Shown: in pieces, positions 33,560-42,543 of the stretch | Position numbering within the stretch: position 1 is the stretch's first letter | How the letters are laid out: every line of letters begins with the position of its first letter | Origin: Paenibacillus lacisoli | GTDB taxonomy: Bacteria; Bacillota; Bacilli; Paenibacillales; Paenibacillaceae | Direction: 5' to 3' | Assembly (NCBI RefSeq): GCF_030580655.1 | Contig: NZ_JAUQTB010000006.1 | Span: 1 to 64,000 of the forward strand | Length of the DNA stretch: 64,000 nt | Made by a program: the position numbers and the translations under genes | Notes under the pieces: generated by a model | The model's input: the letters and a program-made list of their open reading frames with translations, nothing else | Told to the model about the DNA's origin: nothing | The model's database searches: none

Positions 33560-33808
33560 GTGCATCACTCACCATTCTAATAAGATGGGCTCATGCCATG
33601 CCTGCTCTTAGGAAGAGGGAGAACCAGAGGGCTGAAAGGTATATGGGCTGGCTGGGATGAGCATTAAATATAAATATAGTTTACGACAACCAGTTGTTAA
33701 AGGCTGTCGAATCGTTGCAAGAGAGATGCATAAATCGACCAAAACTGGCTAAACCTAAGGAGCGATGAAAATACCGGCATACAATCATGAGTAAGGAGCT
33801 GTCTATGA

Positions 33809-34297
33809 ATGAAAAAAAGTAAAATAATCCCTGCGGCGCTTGGCTTAGGTATGATGTCTCTGTCACTTGCATGCGGAACGGTTCAAGCCGCGGCTTCGGC
33901 ATCGTATGAAGAGTCTGCGGCTGTGGTACTTGCACCTCACTTGTCCAATCCAGCTTTGGAGAAGGAGTCTACTGAACTTCAGCGCCGTGATGGGGATGAA
34001 ACCAGAGGAACCCGTTCAGACCAACGCCGTCGCCGAGGGCGGGCATTCTTCAGTCTGGACCAGATTTCAGCGTATCTTAAAATGACACCGGATCAGCTGC
34101 GGAGTGAACTGCATTCCGGCAAGTCCCTGGCGGAAATCGCCAAAGCGAAGGGGATCAGTGAGCAGGCGCTGATTAACGAGATCAAGGACAAGATGACAGA
34201 GGATCTGCGGAGGTTCGTGAACCGCAAAGCTCCAGCCCATCCTGGAGTATGGCACAATCAGCCGGGGAAGGCCTCAACGGGTTCCGCGGGGCAGTAA
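33809..34297 (+). CDS. Secreted hypothetical protein with YckD/repeat-type helical domain
   Basis: 162 residues. A signal peptide (positively charged KKSK, hydrophobic 6-24, AQA-type cleavage near residue 27-30) precedes a low-complexity RRDGDETRGTRSDQRRRRGR basic stretch (about 59-78). A helical pair (LKMTPDQLRSELHSGKSLAEIAKAKGISEQALINEI, about 90-125) follows, resembling short secreted proteins of unknown role in Bacillales. AAGGAG stands eleven bases before ATG. Divergent from the isoprenoid-like enzyme; the gap contains an ACAAC-CA-GTTGT palindrome (33686-33697) and a TGTCGAA heptamer. Confidence 0.7.
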   Translation: MKKSKIIPAALGLGMMSLSLACGTVQAAASASYEESAAVVLAPHLSNPALEKESTELQRRDGDETRGTRSDQRRRRGRAFFSLDQISAYLKMTPDQLRSELHSGKSLAEIAKAKGISEQALINEIKDKMTEDLRRFVNRKAPAHPGVWHNQPGKASTGSAGQ

Positions 34298-34306
34298 TAA
34301 CGGGGA

Positions 34307-34340
34307 GGCAGGACCATATTGAATGGTCCTGCCTTTTTTT
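34307..34340 (+). terminator. Terminator after the secreted protein gene
   Basis: GGCAGGACCAT pairs with ATGGTCCTGCC, followed by seven T. Confidence 0.93.
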
Positions 34341-34456
34341 GGATGCAAATAGGCTGCCATCTCAATCCGGGTCATTGCAGAGCAGCAGATATCGGGCTAT
34401 GCTGAAAGTGCAGGCGCAGGCAATAACAGAAGCAGCATATACAGAGGGGGAACGCA

Positions 34457-35104
34457 ATGAATACATATGAGATCATTCAACAGGCAGAGTTATTCGTCCA
34501 GGAGGAGCTGGGCAGGGATACTACAGGGCATGACTGGTGGCACATTGTCCGTGTAAGGAACACAGCCATGCTGTTGGCGTCCCGTTATCCTGATGCGGAT
34601 GCCTTTATTGTTGAGCTGGCGGCACTGCTGCATGATGTAGCCGATGAGAAGCTGAATCCCTCCAAGGAGGAAGGCTTGGCAAAGGTAAGGGGTTGGCTGA
34701 ACACCCACCAAGTTGAAGAACAGGCAATGGAGCATATGATGACTATTATCTCTACGATGTCTTTCAACGGTGGCAAAAATCCGCCAATGGATACAATTGA
34801 AGGACAGATCGTTCAGGATGCGGATCGGCTGGATGCGATTGGTGCAGTAGGCATCGCAAGAGCGTTTGCATACGGCGGAGCAAAGGCACGTCCGCTGCAT
34901 GTACCGGATCAGGACTTCTCGGAGCTGGATTACCGTGCCGGCAGCAAATCGACCATTTATCATTTTTATGAAAAGCTGCTGCTGCTGAAGGACAAGATGA
35001 ATACGGACTTTGGCCGGGACTTGGCCGAGCAGCGTCATCAGTTTATGGAACAGTTTTTGACACAATTTTATGCGGAGTGGAATGGCGAGAACTTAAGGAG
35101 TTGA
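34457..35104 (+). CDS. HD-domain phosphohydrolase (YpgQ/YedJ family)
   Basis: 215 residues of the HD superfamily. Metal ligands: H25-D26 region (TGHDWWHIVRVRN), LLHDVADEK near residues 57-65, and DADRLDAIG near 122-130. B. subtilis YpgQ hydrolyses nucleoside triphosphates; substrate here is inferred from similarity only. Start ATG follows AGAGGGGGAACGCA. Tightly spaced with the two following genes (4 and 6 bases), a probable operon. Confidence 0.88.
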   Translation: MNTYEIIQQAELFVQEELGRDTTGHDWWHIVRVRNTAMLLASRYPDADAFIVELAALLHDVADEKLNPSKEEGLAKVRGWLNTHQVEEQAMEHMMTIISTMSFNGGKNPPMDTIEGQIVQDADRLDAIGAVGIARAFAYGGAKARPLHVPDQDFSELDYRAGSKSTIYHFYEKLLLLKDKMNTDFGRDLAEQRHQFMEQFLTQFYAEWNGENLRS

Positions 35105-35108
35105 TGGG

Positions 35109-35669
35109 ATGGCTTTAACGAATCTCTTTGTTGGCAGTAATCTGAAGATGAGTGTTCCCCGTGAAGAAGACGCTGAGGTGATGGCCCGGTGGCAGGAGGA
35201 TTCAGAGTATTTGCGCAATGTAGATACGGACCTGGCTGTGCCCCTTTCTCTTAAGCAGCTGGAAGAAGAAGGAATGAGTGTGGGGAGCAAGGAGGTTTAC
35301 TTCCGACTCCGAACACTGGATGCAGATGAGCTGATCGGCTTTGTGGCTATTCACAGCATTGAATGGAATAATCGCTGCGGAATGCTGGCCATTGGGATCG
35401 GCGAAGCTTGCAACCGGGGCAAGGGATACGGGACAGAGGCGGTAAGGCTGATGCTGCGTTATGCTTTTCAGGAGATGAATCTGTACCGGGTCGGACTGGA
35501 TGTCATTGAATACAACGATAAAGGCATCCGTGCGTACGAGAAAGCGGGCTTCAAGCATGAAGGAAGATCACGGGCTGCTGTGCACCGTGACGGTGAGAGG
35601 GTAGATCGTATTAATATGGGCATCCTTCTGCCTGAATGGGAGGAGCTGTATCTGAAAGACCGGGAGTGA
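35109..35669 (+). CDS. GNAT-family N-acetyltransferase
   Basis: 186 residues of the RimJ/RimL-like GNAT fold. The acetyl-CoA loop IGIGEACNRGKGYGTEAVRLML covers about residues 93-114 and the following helix/strand ends with NDKGIRAYEKAGFKHEG, both standard for the family. Start ATG is five bases after the HD gene stop, behind AAGGAGTTGATGGG. Amino-acceptor unknown; the sister HD gene and isomerase do not reveal it. Confidence 0.88.
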   Translation: MALTNLFVGSNLKMSVPREEDAEVMARWQEDSEYLRNVDTDLAVPLSLKQLEEEGMSVGSKEVYFRLRTLDADELIGFVAIHSIEWNNRCGMLAIGIGEACNRGKGYGTEAVRLMLRYAFQEMNLYRVGLDVIEYNDKGIRAYEKAGFKHEGRSRAAVHRDGERVDRINMGILLPEWEELYLKDRE

Positions 35670-35675
35670 TACCGA

Positions 35676-36587
35676 GTGGCCAGATGGATGATCGGACAAT
35701 ATGGCTTTTTTGATGAAGAGAAGTACCGAAGGGATTTCCGGCCGGATTTTCATGGAATTGAGGCCTGTCTGCTCGCAGGGGAAGAAGATGTGGAACGGCT
35801 GATCATGGAAAAGGAGCAGCGGGGCATTCATGTTGGGGTCCATTTTCCGCTGCGAGCCGGAATGTCTGATATGAGAGATGCACTATTCCTTGCTGCTGAT
35901 CTTCATGTGCGTGAAGAGGCCTACGCACTCGTCCGGCGGGAACTGGAGTATATGCAAAGGCTCGCTCCAGACTATGTCCTGTTCCATTATCCCAAGCCGG
36001 TTATCCTTGATGAGCGGGTGAATTGGGGGATCTGGAGCTTTAGTGATGAACGGGAATACATCAGGGAGGGGGAGATGTCCTTAACTGACTTTAAGGAGCG
36101 CAGTGAATTTCTCTTCAACTGGTTATCCCGGCAGAGCGAACAATATCATTTTATACCTGTACTGGAGTTTGATGCTGTTAACCGGTATGTGTATGCTTCA
36201 GACTGGGTGAGGGAGCTGCTGGATCATTATCCGAGGATTCGGATTTGCCTCGATATATCGCGGATTTATTTGCAGGCACGAGTAGATCCGAATTTTGATG
36301 CTATCAGCTTTATAAGGAATTATGCCTCTTACGCAGAGGTAGTTCATTTGGCGAATGTGCGGATACAGGAGAGTCAGGAGTACAGACACCATCCGGCACT
36401 TCCGCAGCTGTCCCCTGAAGAGGGCTGGGCCCCGGTTGAGGAGTATCTGCGTATGATCTTCAAGGTCAATCCGGCTGTGCGTGTGTTGTATGAGCACCGC
36501 TCCGACCGGATTACGGATGACGAACTGGAAATATGCTATACCTGGATTCAGGAAATATGGGAACGAGTGATGACGGAGGACCGCTGA
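35676..36587 (+). CDS. Sugar-phosphate isomerase/epimerase-like TIM barrel
   Basis: 303 residues of the xylose-isomerase/AP-endonuclease-2 superfamily. A metal set can be read in order: H in LFHYPKP, E in VLEFDAVN, D in CLDISRIYLQ and H in VVHLANVR, with E in LYEHRSDR. GTG start six bases after the acetyltransferase stop, behind GGGAGTGAT. Pathway unknown; probably an isomerase or epimerase, less likely an endonuclease. Confidence 0.75.
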   Translation: MARWMIGQYGFFDEEKYRRDFRPDFHGIEACLLAGEEDVERLIMEKEQRGIHVGVHFPLRAGMSDMRDALFLAADLHVREEAYALVRRELEYMQRLAPDYVLFHYPKPVILDERVNWGIWSFSDEREYIREGEMSLTDFKERSEFLFNWLSRQSEQYHFIPVLEFDAVNRYVYASDWVRELLDHYPRIRICLDISRIYLQARVDPNFDAISFIRNYASYAEVVHLANVRIQESQEYRHHPALPQLSPEEGWAPVEEYLRMIFKVNPAVRVLYEHRSDRITDDELEICYTWIQEIWERVMTEDR

Positions 36588-36603
36588 TGCAGTGGTCTTT
36601 TTT
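36579..36603 (+). terminator. Terminator overlapping the isomerase stop codon
   Basis: GACCGCTG-atg-CAGTGGTC (one G-T pair) followed by TTTTTT. Confidence 0.85.
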
Positions 36604-36959
36604 GGCTGCTGTCAGCTCGTTTTTCTTCCTAATAGCATTTCGGGCTACAAAGGGCAATAAGGACCAAAAGGAGATGAATAGATAAATTGAATGAGGTGCG
36701 GAATTTCTTGTGTGCTCGAGCAGACGCTAACAGCCGTACAGACGAGAAGCACCAGCATCAGGGGACGAGTAGTTACATGCCTCTCCCTCCTTGTATGTCC
36801 ACTAGACGGTATTCCGCTAAGAAGGTTGCAGGTCAAGGGCATAACGGCTTTTACCATCAGGTGTTTCACAAGTTCTTGTTTTTGTATAAACTATATTCAG
36901 TCCAAATATGAATCCGGTTACATATAAAGATCTGATCTGAAGAGGGGAAACGGGACTCC
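36604..36959. other. Intergenic stretch, no gene recognised
   Basis: About 356 bases. Short open frames on both strands have no ribosome site and no protein-like composition. The only clear element is the ribosome site GAAGAGGGGAAACG before the sensor protein at 36960. The sequence shows no strong hairpin or riboswitch pattern I can name; a promoter must lie here. Confidence 0.5.
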
Positions 36960-37967
36960 ATGAAAAAGATGCTGCTTATTTATATCGTCATCATCAGTAT
37001 TTTTATGATTTATGTCTTCCGCTACTATTCCCAGCAATCGGAAGTGAACGCATGGGACAGCCGCGGACTGCAGGGGGATATTGCCGAGAACTATGTCATG
37101 GTTACCTTCCAATCCGGCCTGGAATACTGGAAGAGCTGTCTGAAAGGCTTTGAGGATGGGGCTGAAAAGTTAGGGGTCTCGGTGGAATACCGCGGCGCAA
37201 CCCAGTATGACGTACAGGAACAGATGACCGTGCTGGAGCAGATTATTGCGAAGAAACCGGCCGGTATTGCCCTATCGGCGATTGACCCGGCAGCCCTGAC
37301 GCCGATGATTGATAAGGCGGTGGCTGCCGGTATTCCGGTTGTACTCTTTGATGCGGATGCACCGGGCAGCCGGGCTTATTCCTTCCTCGGTACGAATAAT
37401 TACAACGCTGGTGTAACAGCTGCGGAGAAGATGGCACAGCTCACCAGCAGGGAAGGCCAGGTGGCGATTATTACGCTGCCCGGAATGCAGAATCATGATG
37501 AGCGAACCAAGGGGTTTGAAGATACGGTCCATGAACGGTACCCGGCTATGAAGGTAGTTAAGGTGGCAGACGGTAAAGGGGATGCGAGGGTGTCGCGGCA
37601 TGAAGTGGAGAAGCTGCTGAAGGCCTATCCGGATCTGGCCGGCATTTTCGTGACGGAGGCAACCGGCGGAACCGGCGTCGGCGAAGCCGCCAAGGCAGTA
37701 CCGCGCAGCAATCCGCTCAAGATTATCAGCTTTGATACAAACAAGGGAACGCTCGATATGATCGGTGATGGAACGATCTCGGCAACGATGGCGCAGGGCA
37801 CATGGAATATGGGCTACTGGTCGCTGCAGTATCTCTTTCATCTACATCATGGTTTGACCGTCCCCGCTCCAACGAGTGCAGGCGAAGTATCTCCTCTTCC
37901 GGTGAGGGTGGATACTGGAATATCGGTGGTAACCAGGGAAAATGTGGCGGATTATTATGCAAAATAA
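36960..37967 (+). CDS. Membrane-anchored sugar-binding sensor protein (XylFII-like)
   Basis: 335 residues. An N-terminal hydrophobic helix (4-22, LLIYIVIISIFMIYVFRYY) without lipobox or clear cleavage site should stay as a membrane anchor. The rest is a periplasmic-binding type I (ribose/xylose) fold with VMVTFQSGLEYWKSCLKGF, KPAGIALSAIDP, VVLFDADAPGS and ISFDTNKGT. It overlaps the next kinase gene, so it is likely the receptor subunit of that sensor rather than a transport protein, as XylFII is for LytS in Clostridium. Sugar ligand not identifiable. Start ATG follows AGAGGGGAAACGGGACTCC. Confidence 0.85.
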   Translation: MKKMLLIYIVIISIFMIYVFRYYSQQSEVNAWDSRGLQGDIAENYVMVTFQSGLEYWKSCLKGFEDGAEKLGVSVEYRGATQYDVQEQMTVLEQIIAKKPAGIALSAIDPAALTPMIDKAVAAGIPVVLFDADAPGSRAYSFLGTNNYNAGVTAAEKMAQLTSREGQVAIITLPGMQNHDERTKGFEDTVHERYPAMKVVKVADGKGDARVSRHEVEKLLKAYPDLAGIFVTEATGGTGVGEAAKAVPRSNPLKIISFDTNKGTLDMIGDGTISATMAQGTWNMGYWSLQYLFHLHHGLTVPAPTSAGEVSPLPVRVDTGISVVTRENVADYYAK

Positions 37968-39891
37968 GTACGAGCGGGTCCGCAAGCCGGACTGGCTGCG
38001 CCATCTCCAGTGGCTCCGTCCCGGCAGCCTGGAGCTGCGTTATCAACTGGTGATTCTATTCCTGCTGATTGGTATCCTGCCCTCCATCATTCTGGGATCG
38101 CTCGTGAACTGGACAGTGGAGCGTGTCGTTGACCAGCAGGTCGTCGCCAATACACTGCAGCTGATCGGGAAGGTAAACCAGAGCCTTGATAACGATATGG
38201 AGAATCTCCAGAATACGACCTATCTGATTGGTTTCGACCACAATATACGCGAATTCCTTGCCGGGCGCACCCATGCAGACGGAGGACCTTCCAGGGACAG
38301 CCGCGGTGAGGCAGCAGCGTATCCGCCGGGTTCAGCTTCTTCTGCGGATGACCAGCTGTATGGGATCAAGCAGTTTCTGCAGGAGTTTACGACCCTGTAT
38401 CCCGAGATTGCAGGGATTATAGTGGTTAATCCTAACGGGGATTACATCAGTAATGAAATGTACGCGCGGACGAATGAGAATCTGACGAAGGAGAGCTGGT
38501 ATCGCAGAGCAGCAGCCCGGGAAGGGGTATTTACGATTATGGGCCATCCTTCCGGCCGTAATATCACGACACATGTAAATTATGCGGATGAGGAAGTGAT
38601 ATCCGTTGTACGTTCGATCACGGACCCGGACAGCCGGAAGGTGCTTGGTGTCGTACTGATTGATCTGAAGCTCCGCACGATCGCCCAGGCGGCTCGTGAT
38701 GTGAAGCTGGGGAAGACCGGTTATCTCATGGTCACAGATGATCAAGGCAATGCCATCTATAACCCCGAGCGTTCTTATCTATCCAGCCTGCCGCCGGTCT
38801 GGTTCGGTCAGACAGAATCCGGTACGGCGGTCCGTGAGGTTGACGGCAAAGAGCTGCAGCTGGTATACCGCAAATCCAGCTTCACCGGCTGGCAGACCGT
38901 TGGTGTTTTTCAGACTCGGGAGTCTGCGTTTGAGGTCCGGCAGATTCAATTTTACGTGATCTGCTTCCTGTTTATGGTGGGACTCATCGGGGTGACGGCG
39001 TCTGTGCTCCTCTCACAGTCCATCACCGGACCCATCCGCCAGCTGATGTCCTTCATGCGGACAGCAGAATCGGGAGATCTGACGGTCCGCTACAGCGGCA
39101 GACGGAACGATGAAGTGGGCATGCTGGGGCGCAGCTTCAACCGGATGCTGATTCAGATCCGCCGGCTGATCCGGCTGAATGAGCTGCGGGAGAAGCAGAA
39201 GCGTGAAGCCGAGCTGCGTAGTCTGCAGGCCCATATTAAGCCCCATTTTCTCTATAACACACTGGATACGATTCATTGGATGGCCCGCAGGAAAGGAGCA
39301 GATGACGTATCTGACATGGTGGAGGCGCTGTCACGGTTGTTCCGGATCGGTCTGAGCAAGGGCGAGAACATCATTCCGCTAGCCGATGAAATTCAGCATA
39401 TTCAGAGCTATATTCAGATTCAGAAGACGAGGTACAGAGACCGATTGGTCTTCTCTTTGGAGCAGGAACCGGGTACGGGGGAGCTGCCTGTCCTGAAGCT
39501 GCTGCTCCAGCCCGTGGTGGAGAACGCAATTTATCATGGCATCAAGGCAAGGCGGGGCCCCGGCCATATCCAGATCTCTGTCCGGCAGACCGAAGACCGG
39601 CTGTATCTGACCGTTCGGGATAACGGTGCCGGTATGACGGAGGAACGGCTGAAGGAGCTGCGTGAGAAGCTGCGGGAACCACTGCAGGCCATAGAAATGC
39701 AGGCGAATGGAATCGACAAAAACGGCCGCAGTTACGGCATGTTGAATGTCCAGGCGCGCATCCGGCTGGCCTTTGGGGATGATTACGGTATTGAATTGAA
39801 GAGCCGTGAAGGGGAAGGGACGCAAGTAACGATTACACATCCGCTGCTGAAAGAGATGGCAGAGGAGCGGGGAGAGGAGACGGAATCATGA
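37957..39891 (+). CDS. Sensor histidine kinase, YesM/LytS-like, with dCache domain
   Basis: About 644 residues. Helix 1 (about 24-46), an outside dCache domain (about 50-320, including VVNPNGDYISNEM, YRRAAAREGVFTI and GKTGYLMVTDDQGN), helix 2 (about 328-350), HAMP, then His_kinase motif IKPHFLYNTLDTIHWMARRK with phospho-acceptor His, and an HATPase (VENAIYHGIK, DNGAGM, YGMLNVQ). The start is uncertain: ATG 37957 overlaps the sensor stop by 11 bases, and ATG 37942 would overlap by 26; both ribosome sites are weak. Stop overlaps the regulator start (ATGA). Confidence 0.9.
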   Translation: MQNKYERVRKPDWLRHLQWLRPGSLELRYQLVILFLLIGILPSIILGSLVNWTVERVVDQQVVANTLQLIGKVNQSLDNDMENLQNTTYLIGFDHNIREFLAGRTHADGGPSRDSRGEAAAYPPGSASSADDQLYGIKQFLQEFTTLYPEIAGIIVVNPNGDYISNEMYARTNENLTKESWYRRAAAREGVFTIMGHPSGRNITTHVNYADEEVISVVRSITDPDSRKVLGVVLIDLKLRTIAQAARDVKLGKTGYLMVTDDQGNAIYNPERSYLSSLPPVWFGQTESGTAVREVDGKELQLVYRKSSFTGWQTVGVFQTRESAFEVRQIQFYVICFLFMVGLIGVTASVLLSQSITGPIRQLMSFMRTAESGDLTVRYSGRRNDEVGMLGRSFNRMLIQIRRLIRLNELREKQKREAELRSLQAHIKPHFLYNTLDTIHWMARRKGADDVSDMVEALSRLFRIGLSKGENIIPLADEIQHIQSYIQIQKTRYRDRLVFSLEQEPGTGELPVLKLLLQPVVENAIYHGIKARRGPGHIQISVRQTEDRLYLTVRDNGAGMTEERLKELREKLREPLQAIEMQANGIDKNGRSYGMLNVQARIRLAFGDDYGIELKSREGEGTQVTITHPLLKEMAEERGEETES

Positions 39892-41111
39892 CAAACAGGG
39901 CACCCTACAGGGTAATGATTGCTGATGATGAGCCTATTATCCGTGAAGGCATCCGAGATGCCGTAGACTGGACCGAACTGGGCATGGAGGTGATTCACGA
40001 GGCCGAGGATGGGGAGGAAGCGCTGGAGCTTGCCGTCCGCGACGGCATGGATGTGCTGCTGGTCGATATGAATATGCCGTTTCTGGATGGGATTGGTCTG
40101 ATGAAAAGGCTGCGAATTGAGCTCCCGGACTGCCGGTTCGTGATCATCACGGGACATGATGAATTTGCCTATGCGCAGGAGGCGATCCGGCTGGGGGTGG
40201 AAGATTACATTCTGAAGCCGGTCAACGCGGACCATCTGCGCCAGGTGCTGTCTCATGTGAAGGATGAACTGGACAACATGCAGCTCCAGAAGGAGTACCT
40301 GGAGAAGGCGTCTGTGCAGCTGAACCGAAATATTCCGCTGCTGCGGGACCGTTTCTGCAAGGACTGGATTGAGGGGCAGCTGACCCCCGCAGAGATTGGA
40401 GAGCAGCTGGAATTCCTGAAGCTGCCTGTCTCCTGCCCACAGCAGTTTGGGGTCATCCGCTGGCCGGAGATGTCCATGCCTCAGCCTCTGACCTCGGAGG
40501 GAGACCGGCAGCTCTTTCTGTTCGCGATTGAGAATATCGCGGAAGAGCTGCTCCAACCTTACCGGCATGTCATGTTTCGCGATCCGCAGGACATGGTATG
40601 CATCGTGCTGTGGGACGCTGTTCCGGAAGCGGCAGCCGCCGAGATTGAACGCAATGTCCAGCAGTATCTCAAGGTCACGGTGCAGGTATATCTGGAGCCG
40701 ATTCAGGGAGAGCTGCCTGCTGCCGCTGCGGTCTACCGTTCCTGCCGGGAGCACGTCTACCGGGAGTCGCAGCTGTCACCGCTCGCCCGGCGCGCAAGAC
40801 AGCTGCTGCTGGAGTACTATAGCAGTCCTGAATTGACCCTGGAGGCTTTTGCTGCAGAGCTGCAGGTGTCACCGGTTTATTTGAGCCGGGTGCTGAAGAA
40901 GGAGCTGGGATCTTCCTTTGTCACCTTTGTAACCCAGACGCGGATCCGCCGGGCTATCCAGCTTCTGAATTCAACGAGCTGCAGCATTCATGAGATTGCC
41001 GAGCAGGTGGGGTATGAGAGCCAGCATTATTTCAGCACAGCGTTCAAGAAGGTCGTGGGAGTCTCCCCCAATCAGTATCGCAAGGGGGCCGCCTTCCAAA
41101 TTGAGGATTGA
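39888..41111 (+). CDS. Response regulator with AraC-type DNA-binding domain (YesN-like)
   Basis: 407 residues: receiver domain (1-about 120) with phospho-acceptor D60 (in LLVDMNMPFLDG) and K108 (in DYILKPV), a variable middle, and a C-terminal AraC/XylS double helix-turn-helix (about 300-402, LSRVLKKELGSSFVTFVTQTRI and IHEIAEQVGYESQHYFSTAFKK). Translationally coupled to the kinase. The likely target is the sugar importer operon at 42544-46379, by analogy to three-component sugar systems; not shown by sequence. Confidence 0.92.
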   Translation: MTNRAPYRVMIADDEPIIREGIRDAVDWTELGMEVIHEAEDGEEALELAVRDGMDVLLVDMNMPFLDGIGLMKRLRIELPDCRFVIITGHDEFAYAQEAIRLGVEDYILKPVNADHLRQVLSHVKDELDNMQLQKEYLEKASVQLNRNIPLLRDRFCKDWIEGQLTPAEIGEQLEFLKLPVSCPQQFGVIRWPEMSMPQPLTSEGDRQLFLFAIENIAEELLQPYRHVMFRDPQDMVCIVLWDAVPEAAAAEIERNVQQYLKVTVQVYLEPIQGELPAAAAVYRSCREHVYRESQLSPLARRARQLLLEYYSSPELTLEAFAAELQVSPVYLSRVLKKELGSSFVTFVTQTRIRRAIQLLNSTSCSIHEIAEQVGYESQHYFSTAFKKVVGVSPNQYRKGAAFQIED

Positions 41112-41189
41112 TTCTCATATTGTGTAACTTTCCGGTGATTAACGGCGTCTATAGGACGAGCAAATAATACAGAGAAAGGATGCAGACCT

Positions 41190-42314
41190 ATGAAAATCAA
41201 TTGGCTTACAGGAGCAGTGCTGGCTGCTTCACTGCTGCTCCCGACGGCAGCAGGTGCGGCAACAAACGCTGAATTTAGAATCATTTATGATGGAGGAGGG
41301 CAGGCTCAAAGTCCGGCTCTGATCAAGGGTGGGGTTACATATATCCCGGCGAGTCAATGGGAGAGCTTCGGACTCCAGGTCTCTTGGGACAAGAAACAGG
41401 AGAGGGCAGAATTCCGCGGCTTTAACAAGAAGGTCGCCGTGCGCATGGGCAGCGGTCAGGGCATGCTTGACGGCAAGCTCGTAAAGCTGGGTGGAACGCC
41501 TTTTAAATTTAACGGGGAGTTGTATGTTCCTGCGCGTTTCCTGGTACAGTCTCTGGAAGGCAGGATGGTAAGCTGGGATGCTAATCATAAACTGCTGGTA
41601 GCGGCAGGGATGCACAGTTACAGCAGTGCTTCAGCCCAATATGAAGGCCTTACATACACTATAGACAAGCCAAGCGGTAAGCTGTATACCACGGACAGCA
41701 AGGGGAATACACGGCTGCTGGCCAATCTGGGTGCAGAGGTCTATGAATATGTTTCCTTTGATTTCAAAAAGACTCCTGGCGGGCTGACTTATTTGACGAT
41801 TACGGATGTCTTCGGGGAGCCGCATATCAACAATCAGTGGTTTACGTTAGTGATCAAGAACGGCGTTGCCATTCGCCAAGCTGGTGTGCATTACTATCAG
41901 CGTTATGGGGATAACGTCAAAATGTACGGCAATCATCTGCTGCTGACCGACGGGAAAACCCTCCGGGTCATCGAAGACGGTACAGGCAGGGTTACGGAAA
42001 CTATGAATCTGACGAAACTGGGCGGCGTGGATGACAGGTATCTGATCGAAGGCATGGATGACGACGTCCTCCTGATCAGACCGAATACCAAGGGGATTCT
42101 GACCCTGATTGACAGGAAGACCGGGAGGAAGATTGAGCTCTACAAGCAGTTTTTGGATGCAGAAGGACAGGAATATGCCGAAGTGAATGATGTTCCTTAT
42201 CATGGCGATGAGCTGAAGTATCTGAAGCGGGAAGGTCATGTGTTGTGGTTCCAGGACAAGAATACAGGTATTAAATATCAGTGGGATATGTCAAAGTTCC
42301 AGGCTGTAAAATAA
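41190..42314 (+). CDS. Secreted stalk-domain protein (copper amine oxidase N-terminal-like)
   Basis: 374 residues. A signal peptide (ALL-type, cleavage AGAA near residue 24) is followed by a stalk domain: two copies of the motif (GGVTYIPASQWESFGLQVSWD, about 48-68, and GELYVPARFLVQSLEGRMVSWD, about 110-131). The rest forms a strand-rich propeller-like region without recognised catalytic residues. These domains are common in Paenibacillus surface proteins. Start ATG follows AGAAAGGATGCAGACCT. Between the sensor operon and the importer operon, with its own terminator. Confidence 0.85.
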   Translation: MKINWLTGAVLAASLLLPTAAGAATNAEFRIIYDGGGQAQSPALIKGGVTYIPASQWESFGLQVSWDKKQERAEFRGFNKKVAVRMGSGQGMLDGKLVKLGGTPFKFNGELYVPARFLVQSLEGRMVSWDANHKLLVAAGMHSYSSASAQYEGLTYTIDKPSGKLYTTDSKGNTRLLANLGAEVYEYVSFDFKKTPGGLTYLTITDVFGEPHINNQWFTLVIKNGVAIRQAGVHYYQRYGDNVKMYGNHLLLTDGKTLRVIEDGTGRVTETMNLTKLGGVDDRYLIEGMDDDVLLIRPNTKGILTLIDRKTGRKIELYKQFLDAEGQEYAEVNDVPYHGDELKYLKREGHVLWFQDKNTGIKYQWDMSKFQAVK

Positions 42315-42326
42315 TTCATCTTATCC

Positions 42327-42365
42327 AAACGGGCTCTGCGTTAGTGCGCAGCAGTCCGTTTTTTT
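42327..42365 (+). terminator. Terminator after the stalk protein gene
   Basis: AAACGG..CTGCG pairs with GCGCAG..CCGTTT, followed by a T-run. Confidence 0.85.
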
Positions 42366-42437
42366 GTGCAATAAATAATGCGTTTCAACGAAAGTTAAAA
42401 TTTTATAAAAAAGGTTGCTTTCCTGCAAAGACTGGAA

Positions 42438-42452
42438 ATGTAAGCGGTGTTA
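42438..42452 (+). promoter_or_regulatory. CcpA-type cre site upstream of chvE
   Basis: ATGTAAGCGGTGTTA fits the catabolite-responsive element TGWAANCGNTNWCA in 13 of 14 positions, about 90 bases upstream of the start. It would repress the sugar importer when glucose is present. Confidence 0.6.
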
Positions 42453-42543
42453 TTCTGATGACGTGAAGATAAGCTAACGGATTGCGGCGGCTGCAGCATG
42501 CTGTCGTGCTCCTGCACAAAAATATTGCGGAAGGGGAAAGCGC

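Noticed and set aside
36645..36927. Several 70-80 codon open frames in the 36.7-kb gap
   Set aside because: They overlap on both strands, lack ribosome sites and have no protein-like composition.
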